From NCBI GenBank assembly GCA_021819725.1, contig JAKAQR010000012.1, forward strand, positions 1 through 64,000: DNA of 64,000 nucleotides, in the 5' to 3' direction. This DNA is from Actinomycetes bacterium (GTDB lineage: Bacteria > Actinomycetota > Acidimicrobiia > Acidimicrobiales > Acidimicrobiaceae). A program made the position numbers and the translations under genes. Of the stretch, positions 24,217 through 32,753 are shown in pieces. Within the stretch, counting starts at the first letter, position 1, and every line of letters begins with the position of its first letter. The notes under the pieces are model-generated. The model had not been told where the DNA came from, searched no databases, and worked only from the letters and a program-made list of their open reading frames with translations.

Positions 24217-26765
24217 CACCCGAAAGCCACTACCCGGCTAGCTGGGAATCGGACACGATCCTCTCGGACGGAAGAACGGTTCACCTGCGCCCAATCCGTC
24301 CTAGTGACGCCCAGGGGATCACCGAGTTGCATGCGCGACTCTCGCCTGCGACGGTCTATTACCGTTTCTTTACCCCGATGCCGCACTTGAGCGAGCCCAT
24401 GCTCAATCGCTTTGTCAATGTCGATTATCAAGACCGCATGGCATTTGTCGCTGACTACCGCGGTCGCCTCATCGCGGTGGCTCGCTACGACCGAATCCCT
24501 GGCAACCCGGTGGCCGAAGTCGCGTTCCTCGTGGACGATGCCCATCAAGGACGTGGGCTCGGCTCCATCATGCTCGAGCAGTTGGCTGCCTTTGCCAAGA
24601 CGAATGGCATCACTCGCTTCGTCGCCGACACACTCGCCGACAACACGAGAATGCTCAAAGTGTTTCGTGACGCCGGCTACCAGCTGATACGGCACACCGA
24701 AGAGGGTGTCGTCCAAGTTCGTTTCGATCTCACCCCCACACAACAGTCTCGGAATGCCATGGCGGCTCGAGAACATCGCGCGACGGCACGATCGATCGAG
24801 ACGATATTACGACCGAACTCGGTAGCTATCGTCGGTGCAAGCAGAGTCGCTGGGAGCGTTGGCGACCTCATCTTCGCCAATCTCCTTGATGGCAATTTTT
24901 CTGGAACTATCTACCCAGTCAACAGTGAAGCCACCGCCATCCGTGGCGTTCGCTGTTACCCGAACCTTGCTTCCCTTCCCGAACCGGTCGACCTCGTCAT
25001 CATCGCCGTCAATGTTGCTGAGGTCCTCAAAGTCATCGAGGATGCGATCACTACCCAAGCCAAGGGGGTGGTGATCATCTCCGCTGGATTTTCCGACACC
25101 TCCAGGGAAGGGGCAGAGGTCGAACGTCAATTAGTAGCGCTTGCACGACGCAATGGCATCCGCGTGGTCGGCCCTAACTCGATGGGAATCGCCACGCCCC
25201 CACTCGGCCTCCAGGCCACCTTGGCACCCATCAGGATCCATCAGGGAGGTGCCGGTGTCCATGCGCAGTCCGGGCCACTCTCGTTGGCGATCCTCGCGGA
25301 ACTGCAACGAGCCGATATCGGAGTCTCAGGGTTTGTCAGTTCCGGCAATAAGGCGGATATCTCCGGTAACGATCTGCTCTCGTTCTGGGAGGACGACCCC
25401 CTCACGAGTGTTGTCCTCCTCTACATGGAGGGCTTTGGTAATCCACGAAGCTTCGCCCGAATTGCGCGACGAGTCTCCCTTGCTAAACCGGTGCTTGCAG
25501 TCAAGTCCCGTCGTCGAAGAGAAGGGCAGATACCCTTAGCTTTTGGCGAATTAGATGATGACGCCGCCGTCGAGGCCCTTATGCGACAGACCGGCGTCAT
25601 CCGTTTGGACACGCTTGAACAACTCATACAGTTGACGCGGGCCTTCCTGGATCAACCGATACCCAACGGCAACCGAGTCGCAATCCTGACGAACACCGGC
25701 GGCACCGGACCGCTCGTTGCCGATGCCCTCACGCCTGCCGGCTTGGAACTTGCGACGTTTTCAAGCGCTGCTCCAACGGTCGGTACCAAGAACCCCATCG
25801 AACTCGCACCATCGGCAACGCCCGCAGACTGGGGGCATCATTTGGCGGCGGTCCTCGCTGATACCGGCGTCGACGCCGCCATCGTCTGCTACATTCCCAC
25901 CGTCGTTGGTTCGAACGACGACCCTCGAACCTTAGCGCCACCAACTGAACGTGGTCTGAGCGGCAATCCCAACCCAGCAGTGAACGCGGCGGCAAGTGTC
26001 GCTGATGCCATCGCCCGAGCCGCTGCAGAGGAGGCGGCCAAGCCGGTCCTGGCTAACTTCCTCGCACTACCGGGTGTGCCAGCAGCGCTCTCGAGCCACG
26101 GCAACACCATCCCCTCCTACTCGTTCCCTGAGAGCGCCGCCATTGCCCTCGGCAGAATGGCTGACTACTCTCGTTGGAGACTTCGACCGAGCGGAGAGCC
26201 GATCACCACAGAACCACTAGTCGTTCCTGACGAGTTGCTGTCTACCCTAGCCGCTGGGTCGGCCCTCCTCGACGGCGATCCAGCGCGCATAGCCGCCGGG
26301 CAATTCGGCATACCAATCGATCCGCCCACCGGTGCACGTCGTGAAGAGCTGGAGGGTCGCACTGCTCTGTTACGCATCGAGCTGATCCACGATAACCGCT
26401 TCGGACCCTTTCTCCGTGGCAGCCTTTCCGGAGTTGCTTTCGACCTCTTCGGAGCCGCCTCGCTACGCGCGCTGCCCCAAACAGAACAAGACATTGAAGA
26501 GTTCATCAATTCGATACCGGGCATCACCATCACCGACGGTTACGCAAAGCTTCCGAAGATGGATCGAAGTCCCCTCTTCGCGATCACGAAAACCCTCGTC
26601 GCCATCGCGGATCAGTTCTACCCCGTCCACGCGCTTTTGCTCGACCCGATCTCGCTCACGACCAAGGGTGTCTACGTGCGTGGTGCACGAATGTTGGTGC
26701 GAGATTCCCTGCTTGAACCACAGATGGTCACACGAAGCCTACGTGCACCCGGTGCACTACACTAA
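24213..26765 (+). CDS. GNAT-acyl-CoA-synthetase-like fusion, probable protein lysine acetyltransferase
   Basis: An 850-residue two-part protein. Residues 1-175 form a GNAT domain with the acetyl-CoA loop DDAHQGRGLGSIMLEQL and the end motif NTRMLKVFRDAGY. Residues 190-320 are a CoA-binding Rossmann domain (SVAIVGASRVAGSVGDLIF), then succinyl-CoA-synthetase-like regions to about 640, and a short C-terminal region (690-830) resembling part of an ATP-grasp fold. The order GNAT first is the one reported for streptomycete PatA, reversed relative to Salmonella Pat. The SHTGA block that carries the phosphohistidine in true ADP-forming synthetases reads RRREGQIPLAFGELDDD, so synthetase activity is unlikely. 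It probably acetylates acyl-CoA synthetases. It is co-transcribed with the Rrf2 gene. Confidence 0.82.
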   Translation: MTPESHYPASWESDTILSDGRTVHLRPIRPSDAQGITELHARLSPATVYYRFFTPMPHLSEPMLNRFVNVDYQDRMAFVADYRGRLIAVARYDRIPGNPVAEVAFLVDDAHQGRGLGSIMLEQLAAFAKTNGITRFVADTLADNTRMLKVFRDAGYQLIRHTEEGVVQVRFDLTPTQQSRNAMAAREHRATARSIETILRPNSVAIVGASRVAGSVGDLIFANLLDGNFSGTIYPVNSEATAIRGVRCYPNLASLPEPVDLVIIAVNVAEVLKVIEDAITTQAKGVVIISAGFSDTSREGAEVERQLVALARRNGIRVVGPNSMGIATPPLGLQATLAPIRIHQGGAGVHAQSGPLSLAILAELQRADIGVSGFVSSGNKADISGNDLLSFWEDDPLTSVVLLYMEGFGNPRSFARIARRVSLAKPVLAVKSRRRREGQIPLAFGELDDDAAVEALMRQTGVIRLDTLEQLIQLTRAFLDQPIPNGNRVAILTNTGGTGPLVADALTPAGLELATFSSAAPTVGTKNPIELAPSATPADWGHHLAAVLADTGVDAAIVCYIPTVVGSNDDPRTLAPPTERGLSGNPNPAVNAAASVADAIARAAAEEAAKPVLANFLALPGVPAALSSHGNTIPSYSFPESAAIALGRMADYSRWRLRPSGEPITTEPLVVPDELLSTLAAGSALLDGDPARIAAGQFGIPIDPPTGARREELEGRTALLRIELIHDNRFGPFLRGSLSGVAFDLFGAASLRALPQTEQDIEEFINSIPGITITDGYAKLPKMDRSPLFAITKTLVAIADQFYPVHALLLDPISLTTKGVYVRGARMLVRDSLLEPQMVTRSLRAPGALH

Positions 26766-26819
26766 GAGCCAAAAGACGCACCCACAGATCGAGTACACCA
26801 GGGCCCACCTATGTACATC

Positions 26820-26873
26820 GCTGCTGGACTTTCCCACCGTTGGTGGGTGCTGGACCTAGCTTGATCCAGCAGC
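26820..26873. terminator. Nested hairpin between convergent genes, probable bidirectional terminator
   Basis: GCTGCTGGA at 26820-26828 pairs with TCCAGCAGC at 26865-26873. Within it CCCACC (26833-26838) pairs with GGTGGG (26842-26847) across a 3-base loop. The structure sits between the convergent acetyltransferase and peroxidase genes. There is no long T-run, so efficiency is uncertain. Confidence 0.5.
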
Positions 26874-26947
26874 ACCGATCCGAGCGCTGTTCACCGGTGG
26901 CAGCATCGTCATGGACGGCCAGCCCACTCGACCCCACGCAGAACGAT

Positions 26948-27439
26948 CTAAACCGAAAGCATCTCCTCGATACCTGCGACGAGCAACGCATCCTCTGGCG
27001 TCACCATCGGCCGAAAGCGCCGCACCGTCGCTCCATCGCGTGACACAAGGAACTTCTCGAAGTTCCATTGCACATCTCCCGCTACGCCTTCGCCGTCCTC
27101 AACTGAGGTGAGGGTCTGGTACAGCGGATGCCGACCTTCCCCGTTGACCTCAAGCTTGGCAAACATCGGGAAATCGACACCATAGGTCGTCGAACAGAAC
27201 GTAGCAATCTCCTCGGCGGAGCCAGGTTCCTGTTCACCGAACTGATTGCACGGAAATCCGAGAACGGTAAACCCTTGATCCGCATACTTATTGTGCAGCG
27301 CCACAAGTCCCTCATACTGCGGTGTTAAACCACAACGCGATGCCACATTCACCACCAGCAAAACATCACCCCGGCGCTCACCAAGCGACTCTACTGAACC
27401 ATCCAGACGTTCCATCTCTAGCTCGTACGGAAACAACAT
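26948..27439 (-). CDS. Glutathione peroxidase family thiol peroxidase
   Basis: A 163-residue peroxidase with a thioredoxin fold. NVASRCGLTPQYEGL carries the peroxidatic cysteine, FPCNQFGEQEPG is the second signature with the conserved Gln, and WNFEKFLV supplies the Trp-Asn of the catalytic tetrad. Another cysteine in TFCSTTYGV may be the resolving residue. Bacterial members with Cys in place of Sec usually take electrons from thioredoxin, reducing hydrogen peroxide or lipid hydroperoxides. GAGGG precedes ATG. Confidence 0.9.
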   Translation of the reverse strand: MLFPYELEMERLDGSVESLGERRGDVLLVVNVASRCGLTPQYEGLVALHNKYADQGFTVLGFPCNQFGEQEPGSAEEIATFCSTTYGVDFPMFAKLEVNGEGRHPLYQTLTSVEDGEGVAGDVQWNFEKFLVSRDGATVRRFRPMVTPEDALLVAGIEEMLSV

Positions 27440-27685
27440 GACCTCCCTCGTTGGATACCCTTGTCAACTCAGTAAAGGGCGTACTTAATCCCGACAACGA
27501 CCGATCACCCCGCACACTCGGGCAATCACCTGGCCCCAAACCACGTCAACCCTCAGTCGATGGTTAGCGAGCGCACCCATGACCCACGTTTTGGCGTACA
27601 ACACAACATCCACTACCACCGCCACCGCAGCCACTCATCGATGTCCGAGGGATCTCCTCCTGACTGGGTACCCCTTGTCGGCTCT

Positions 27686-29155
27686 TCAACTCAGATTGAG
27701 CGCCGCGTACTTCACGTCGAGGTACTCGTTGATCCCTTCGAAGCCCCCCTCGCGGCCAAAGCCCGAGTGTTTGACGCCACCAAAGGGTGCCGCGGCGTTG
27801 GAGACCAGACCCTGATTCACACCTACCATACCCGATTGCAGGGCATCGATCGCCTGATGCACCCGTCTAAAGGACTCGGTAAAGATGTAGGAGACGAGCC
27901 CGTAGTTAGTGTCGTTGGCCACAGCGTACGCCTCGTCATCATCATCGAAGGTATAGACCGGCGCCACCGGACCAAAGATCTCCTCACGGAAAATTCTCGC
28001 ACTCTTTGGAACACCTGCGATAACCGTAGGAGCATAGAAATACCCGTCCGCCCCAACTCGCGTTCCGCCGGTGAGCACGCGCCCACCTACCGCCGTCGCG
28101 TCCTCAAGGAGGCCAGTCACCTTCAGCAGAGCATCCTGGTCGATCAGCGGTCCAACCTGTGCACCGGCAACCGTACCACGAGCGACCTTCATCTTTGAGA
28201 GTTCATCGGCCAAACGCTCCGTGAATGCCTCGGCGAGATCTTTGTGAACCAGAATACGGTTCGCGCTCGTGCACGCCTCTCCACCGTTACGCATCTTGGC
28301 AAAAATCGCTCCCGGCACAGCCTTGTCCAGGTCCGCATCGGAGAAGACGATCAAGGGGGCATTGCCACCTAGCTCCATCGACAGGCGAAGCAGGTTCGTA
28401 GACGCCTTTCGCATGAGCATCTTGCCCACCTCGGTTGAACCCGTAAAGGAAAGTTTACGTAACCGAGCGTCGTCCACCAGGCGATCGGTAATCTCTCCAG
28501 GTTCTGAGGTGGTGATGATATTGAGGACACCGGCTGGCAATCCTGCGTCAAGTAGGATCGCACCAAGCGCAAGTGAACAGAGGGGTGTCTGCTCAGCTGG
28601 CTTCAGGATAACCGTGCAACCAGCTGCCAACGCAGGTCCCACCTTCCGTGTCCCCATGGCGAGCGGGAAGTTCCAGGGAGTAATCATGTAGCTAGGACCA
28701 ACGGGTGACCGCGACGTCAAGACCTTCGTCATCCCATCAGGGGAGCGATAGTACTCACCCTTCATGCGAACCGCCTCCTCTGAGAACCAACGGAAGAACT
28801 CAGCCGCATAGGCGACCTCTCCCTTGGATTCAGCTACCGGCTTACCCATCTCGAGGGTCATCAAGAGCGCTAACTCCTCTTGCTGAGCCATGATCTTCTC
28901 GTAGGCCGAACGAAGAATCTCGGCACGAAAGCGAGGAGCCGTAGCCGCCCAACTCACCTGCGCACGAGTAGCAGCCTCGAGCGCATCGAGCGCATCCTCT
29001 GGGCCCGCGTCAGCAACCGACGCGATTACCTCTCCGGTCGCCGGATCCTCGACCTTGAGCTCCTTGCCAGAACGAGCATGCCGCCACTCTCCGCCGATCA
29101 ACAGCCCCGTTGGGACGTCTCCTACCACCCGACTCTCTTCGACACTCATCGCCAT
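27686..29155 (-). CDS. gabD: Succinate-semialdehyde dehydrogenase (NADP+)-like
   Basis: A 489-residue aldehyde dehydrogenase. The pattern FFRWFSEEAVRMKGEYYRS and TPWNFPLAMGTRKVGPALAAGCTVILKPAEQTPL matches the GabD/SSADH branch. LSMELGGNAPLIVF holds the catalytic Glu and NGGEACTSANRI the catalytic Cys. It would oxidise succinate semialdehyde to succinate. ATG at 29155 has AAGGAG 5 bases upstream; a GTG at 29161 overlaps that site. No GABA transaminase is adjacent, although a class III aminotransferase lies 14 kb away. Other short-chain semialdehydes are possible. Confidence 0.85.
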   Translation of the reverse strand: MAMSVEESRVVGDVPTGLLIGGEWRHARSGKELKVEDPATGEVIASVADAGPEDALDALEAATRAQVSWAATAPRFRAEILRSAYEKIMAQQEELALLMTLEMGKPVAESKGEVAYAAEFFRWFSEEAVRMKGEYYRSPDGMTKVLTSRSPVGPSYMITPWNFPLAMGTRKVGPALAAGCTVILKPAEQTPLCSLALGAILLDAGLPAGVLNIITTSEPGEITDRLVDDARLRKLSFTGSTEVGKMLMRKASTNLLRLSMELGGNAPLIVFSDADLDKAVPGAIFAKMRNGGEACTSANRILVHKDLAEAFTERLADELSKMKVARGTVAGAQVGPLIDQDALLKVTGLLEDATAVGGRVLTGGTRVGADGYFYAPTVIAGVPKSARIFREEIFGPVAPVYTFDDDDEAYAVANDTNYGLVSYIFTESFRRVHQAIDALQSGMVGVNQGLVSNAAAPFGGVKHSGFGREGGFEGINEYLDVKYAALNLS

Positions 29156-29480
29156 CGTCACTCCTTATCACCGAGGTCCATAAGACCTAGTCATTACCTC
29201 AAGTCGAGGCCTGCCTTGACCGCTACCCTACTATAGCGTCCCTACAGTAACCGATCAAAGAGGCGATCCACGCCGCGCCAGCCGACCCTAGGAATGGAGC
29301 ATCAGAGGCATCTCACATTCAAAGGAGGAGACCTCCGTTGCGATCCGGTTACGCCCTGTCGCGCCAGACACGAACCCACAGCCCCAAACTTCGGCTCCGG
29401 CACTCCGTCTTGCCCCCAAACGCCGCACCCCTAGGCTGCCTGCCTATCCCGGCAAAACTCCCTCGCGCAAGCCTCTCGCC
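29156..29480. other. Intergenic region with an orphan strong Shine-Dalgarno sequence
   Basis: Between gabD and the small membrane protein gene. AAAGGAGGAG at 29321-29330 is followed 7 bases later by a TTG that opens a + strand frame of 117 codons. Its second half is only the antisense of the poly-valine gene, so I do not call it. GGAGG and CCTCC there also form a short inverted repeat. Confidence 0.4.
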
Positions 29481-29663
29481 TTATGCGGTGGAATCTTTGC
29501 GCCGAGACCGGCCACGTCGTAGCAGTCCAACGACTACCACAACCACCACAACGATGATCACGATGGTGGAGATCATTGAGATGAGTTTGAGGACAAAGGA
29601 GATCAAGGCAAATGCAATGATCACTCCAAGGACCCCTAGGACTACCTTGATGATGCTGCTCAT
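29481..29663 (-). CDS. Small membrane protein with poly-valine segment
   Basis: A 60-residue protein that is almost wholly hydrophobic: a first segment (KVVLGVLGVIIAFALISFVL), a short polar turn (KLISMIST) and a second segment with a run of valines, followed by a basic tail (LLRRGRSRRKDS) that should stay in the cytoplasm. GAGGAGG lies upstream of the ATG at good spacing. No family is recognised. It stands alone between an aldehyde dehydrogenase and an ABC exporter and could be a membrane stress or scaffolding peptide. Confidence 0.6.
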   Translation of the reverse strand: MSSIIKVVLGVLGVIIAFALISFVLKLISMISTIVIIVVVVVVVVGLLRRGRSRRKDSTA

Positions 29664-29759
29664 AGCAACCTCCTCTCGTTACCCATTCTAGCCAGACCGA
29701 AGAGCACACCCAAAGGTGGGCTCTTCACAAAATCTGTGTCTTCCACGGCAGACGCATCG

Positions 29760-30563
29760 CTAGGCAGTGATATCACGCTGAGAGAAATTGAAGACTGCGA
29801 GGAGATAAAACACCGCCATCCACCCCAACTGCTCTAGCAGATCCTTGTAGATCGGTCCAGCAAGAATAGGCGAACGAAAAATATTGATGAACGCAGACCA
29901 ATAATTTGACAACAGGATAGGGCGGATCTTTTCGAGCTGAGGGATGGCATCGAGCACCTCTGAAGCGATGGCCACCGTCACCGCAATCGACGTGGCTGCC
30001 AACGACGATGTGGTAAAAGTCGAGACAGCAATCCCGACCATCGTCACCGAAAAGATCGAGATACCCACCACAAGCGCCGCCAACAACGACTCGCCGATCC
30101 CATGAAGGAACGTGATCGACGCCCCTGACAACGTGACCACCTGATGGTGGGGAAAAAGGATCGAACCCATAATCAACCCAACAATCGCGATCATGAGACT
30201 CAGCGCAAGGGTATAGGCAAGGGCCGCGACAATTTTTGCATGGATGATCCGAGTTCGCGAAACTCGTCGCACCAGCAAGTAGCGCAGAGAACCATTTGCT
30301 GCATCGCCAGCCACCGAGTCGCCGGCGATGATGGCGGCGGCTAGCGGAAGGATCAACGTCTCCATCGAAGCAAGGGCGGCCAACGGCAGAAAGATTGCAT
30401 TCTGGGTGATCTCGGCAAAAAAGGCCGGCCCACCGCCTCGAGGCCCTCCATGACCCGCAAAGCGAACCACCACACCCAGAAGGATGGGGACCAGCGCAAT
30501 CAGTCCAAGGATAATCAGGTTTCTCGGTCTCCGAAAGACGCGTTTGAACTCCTCAACGAACAT
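29760..30563 (-). CDS. ABC-2 type exporter permease
   Basis: A 267-residue membrane protein with six hydrophobic segments, typical of ABC-2 permeases. The cytoplasmic N-terminus EEFKRVFRRPRN contains the amphipathic interface helix, and a mid-protein GDAANGSLRYLLVRRVSRTRIIHAKI is the conserved coupling segment of this family (normally GTLRYLLxRPVSR). Its start overlaps the ATPase stop by 11 bases. The transported substrate is unknown; similar pairs confer resistance to peptides or move lipids. Confidence 0.85.
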   Translation of the reverse strand: MFVEEFKRVFRRPRNLIILGLIALVPILLGVVVRFAGHGGPRGGGPAFFAEITQNAIFLPLAALASMETLILPLAAAIIAGDSVAGDAANGSLRYLLVRRVSRTRIIHAKIVAALAYTLALSLMIAIVGLIMGSILFPHHQVVTLSGASITFLHGIGESLLAALVVGISIFSVTMVGIAVSTFTTSSLAATSIAVTVAIASEVLDAIPQLEKIRPILLSNYWSAFINIFRSPILAGPIYKDLLEQLGWMAVFYLLAVFNFSQRDITA

Positions 30564-31464
30564 CGAAGCCCTCGCCCACTTCGGCGATGAAGATCTCCTC
30601 TAGGTTTGGCATCAACCAAGTGAACTCGGTTACATCAACGCCACCGCTGACCAATGCGTGCAGCAGGGAGGGACCATCGCTTAACTCAAGATCAACGATC
30701 ACGGAAAGTCCATCGAGTCGGGCCGTCGAGCCAGCAAGCTCCAGAATCGACGCCACCGGGGTGCCAACGATCTTGAGCTGGGGTGCATAATCACTCCGTA
30801 GCTCATCAAGAGATCCCGCCTTGATGAGGCGACCCTGCGACATGAACGCCACATGCGAACAGATCTGTTCGGCCTCGGATAACAGATGGGTAGAGATAAA
30901 GATCGTCTTACCCTTGGCGGCGAGTTCGCCAATCAGACGACGCACCTCTCTCATGCCACTCGGGTCGAGCCCATTGGTCGGTTCATCAAGGATGTAAAGG
31001 TCGCGCTCACCCAAGAGCGCCTGGGCAAGCCCGAGTCGCTGTCGCATACCGAGCGAGTAGCGTCCCACTGGCTTATCAACGACCATCTCAAGCCCAACCG
31101 CCTCCAGGGCATCCCCGATCAACCGAGGTCGCCCGCTCCTCCGAATGCCTTCGGCAGCAAGGAACCGATCCAAGTTCTGACGAGCGCTGAGATAGGGCAC
31201 GTAGCCAGGTCCCTCGATGAACGAGCCCACGCGGGGCAGCACCCGGTGCAACCGTGAACGCCGACTCTCACCCAAAAGAGTAAATTCACCAGCATCGGGG
31301 AAGATGAGTCCGAGGGCGATACGAATGGTAGTCGTTTTCCCAGCACCGTTGGGCCCTAAAAAACCGAACACGGAGCCTTCATCCACCGAAAACGTAACCG
31401 AATCGACGGCAAGCTGACCGCCAAAACCCTTCGTGAGGCCATCAGCCTCGAGGACAGCAACCAC
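30553..31464 (-). CDS. ABC exporter ATP-binding protein
   Basis: A 303-residue ABC ATPase of the CcmA/DrrA type. Walker A is GPNGAGKTTT, the signature is YSLGMRQRL, Walker B LYILDEPTNGLD, and the switch His is in FISTHLLSE. A C-terminal extension of about 90 residues follows, as in exporters of this class. The start is GTG at 31464, directly after the TAG stop of the IS transposase. The only Shine-Dalgarno sequence, GAGGAGG, ends inside the insertion sequence 8 to 9 bases upstream. Translation of the exporter is thus probably set by the IS end. Confidence 0.9.
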   Translation of the reverse strand: MVAVLEADGLTKGFGGQLAVDSVTFSVDEGSVFGFLGPNGAGKTTTIRIALGLIFPDAGEFTLLGESRRSRLHRVLPRVGSFIEGPGYVPYLSARQNLDRFLAAEGIRRSGRPRLIGDALEAVGLEMVVDKPVGRYSLGMRQRLGLAQALLGERDLYILDEPTNGLDPSGMREVRRLIGELAAKGKTIFISTHLLSEAEQICSHVAFMSQGRLIKAGSLDELRSDYAPQLKIVGTPVASILELAGSTARLDGLSVIVDLELSDGPSLLHALVSGGVDVTEFTWLMPNLEEIFIAEVGEGFDVR

Positions 31465-32637
31465 CTAGTGTCCCTCCTCAGAAGTTTGCGGAGAAACAAT
31501 AGGCTCCAAGTATTTCTGCATAGAAGCGAAGATCTCGTCGGCGCTCTTGGTCCAGATGAAGGGCTTGGGGTTCTCGTTCCAGGCCTTGGCCCACTTGGTA
31601 ATCCCTCTGTTGAGTTCGGTCACGGTGTGGTGAACGCTTCGCTGCAGGTACTTGGTGGTTAACGCTGAGAACCATCTCTCTACCTGATTCATCCAAGAAG
31701 AATAGGTCGGCGTGAAGTGGAACTCAAACCTCGGGTGGGCAAGGAGCCAGGTTCTCACCGACTCGGTCTTGTGGGCTGCGTAGTTGTCTAAAACGACGTG
31801 AACTCCCAGCTCCTTGGGTACTTGTCGGTCGATGAGCTCGAGGAACTCAATGAACTCTATCGCCCTGTGGGCTACCGTCATCTTGGTGATAACCTTGCCG
31901 GAAGCGACATCAAGGGCAGCATAGAGATTACTAATACCGTTGCGCTTGTACTCGGTCGTTCGACGCAGAGGCACCCCTGGCACCATAGGGAGCATGGGTT
32001 GGGTGCGGTTCAGTGCCTGGATCTGTGTCTTCTCGTCGACACAGAGGACGATAGCTGCCTCAGGTGGGTTGAGATAGATCCCGGCAACGTCTCTGACCTT
32101 CTCAGTGAACTCTGGGTCATTGGAGATGGTAAAGCTCTCGACCATGTGAGGTTTGAGTCCAAAGGTTCGCCAGATCCTCCCCACAGTGGAAGGCGACACA
32201 CCAGCTAGGGCTGCCATGGTGTTGGTCGACCAATGGGTTGATGTGTCGGGTGGAGTGGTCGTGGTAGTGAGTTTGATGATCTCGGCGATCTTGTCATCCC
32301 CGTGGGTTCTTGGAACTCCAGGTCTTGGTGCATCACCGAGCGACTTCACGCCATAGAGGGCAAATCTTCTTACCCACTTTGAGACCGTGAAGTTGGAAAT
32401 GTCCAGCTCATCAGCGATATCTCTTAGCCTGACGTGTTCATTGGCCAACAGAGCTATCTTTGCTCTGGTGACTTGAACAGCCGGAGCGCTACGTTTGGCG
32501 ATGACCGAAGTGAGAAACTCTTTGTCCTCATCGCTCAACGTGACGACGTAGGTTGGTCTACGACCGGTGCGCTTCTTGGTCCCTTGTGAATCTTTTGCCG
32601 CTTGGGTTGCTTTGGATATCTGCTTAGCCATTGTCAT
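31465..32637 (-). CDS. IS630-family transposase
   Basis: A 390-residue DDE transposase. Residues 1-25 are basic. A helix-turn-helix region (about 55-105, LRDIADELDISNFTVSKWVRRF) binds the ends, followed by a second HTH (LAGVSPSTVGRIWRTF). The catalytic triad is visible in VLCVDEKTQ (Asp), HVVLDNYAAHK (Asp) and YSSWMNQVERWF (Glu), in IS630 spacing. GGAGG lies 8 bases before the ATG. The frame is intact. The stop TAG is completed by the target TA plus one flanking base, so the coding region reads through the left end of the element. Confidence 0.93.
   Translation of the reverse strand: MTMAKQISKATQAAKDSQGTKKRTGRRPTYVVTLSDEDKEFLTSVIAKRSAPAVQVTRAKIALLANEHVRLRDIADELDISNFTVSKWVRRFALYGVKSLGDAPRPGVPRTHGDDKIAEIIKLTTTTTPPDTSTHWSTNTMAALAGVSPSTVGRIWRTFGLKPHMVESFTISNDPEFTEKVRDVAGIYLNPPEAAIVLCVDEKTQIQALNRTQPMLPMVPGVPLRRTTEYKRNGISNLYAALDVASGKVITKMTVAHRAIEFIEFLELIDRQVPKELGVHVVLDNYAAHKTESVRTWLLAHPRFEFHFTPTYSSWMNQVERWFSALTTKYLQRSVHHTVTELNRGITKWAKAWNENPKPFIWTKSADEIFASMQKYLEPIVSPQTSEEGH
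31468..31498 (+). repeat. IS630 left terminal inverted repeat
   Basis: Starts GTGTCCCTCCTCAGAAGTTT on the + strand. It includes the complement of GAGGAGGG, which serves as the ribosome binding site of the adjacent exporter ATPase. It also encodes the last residues of the transposase. Confidence 0.85.
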
Positions 32638-32701
32638 TGCCTTTTCCTCCAAAAGAGTAGGTGAACAATGGGTTCAACAGGGGCCGAATCTTGAAAATTC
32701 C

Positions 32702-32732
32702 TGTTTCACAGCGAAACTTTGACTACGGACAC
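32702..32732 (-). repeat. IS630 right terminal inverted repeat
   Basis: Read on the - strand it begins GTGTCCGTAGTCAAAGTTTC and ends near GAAACA, matching the left repeat with two one-base gaps. It is non-coding and lies upstream of the transposase start. Confidence 0.85.
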
Positions 32733-32753
32733 TAGGCGATGACCGGTATGCCG

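Larger units (their letters stand above)
31468..32732. mobile_element. Complete IS630-family insertion sequence
   Basis: A 1265-base element bounded by TA at 31466-31467 and 32733-32734, the TA duplication typical of IS630/Tc1-like insertions. Both ends begin GTGTCC read inward, and about 24 of the first 32 bases match between the ends (TCA, AAGTTT and GAAACA blocks are shared). The site before insertion would have read CCTAGG. It carries one intact transposase gene and appears recent and potentially active. Confidence 0.92.

Noticed and set aside
24120..24776. 218-codon frame antisense to the Rrf2 and acetyltransferase genes
   Set aside because: Overlaps two supported, coupled genes on the other strand and matches no family.
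29338..29691. 117-codon + strand frame starting TTG after a strong Shine-Dalgarno sequence
   Set aside because: Its second half is only the antisense of the poly-valine membrane gene and gives poly-threonine. The first half shows no protein features. Kept as a finding about the site, not as a gene.
31798..32208. Open frame on the + strand inside the IS630 transposase
   Set aside because: Mirror frame of the intact transposase; IS630 elements carry a single gene.
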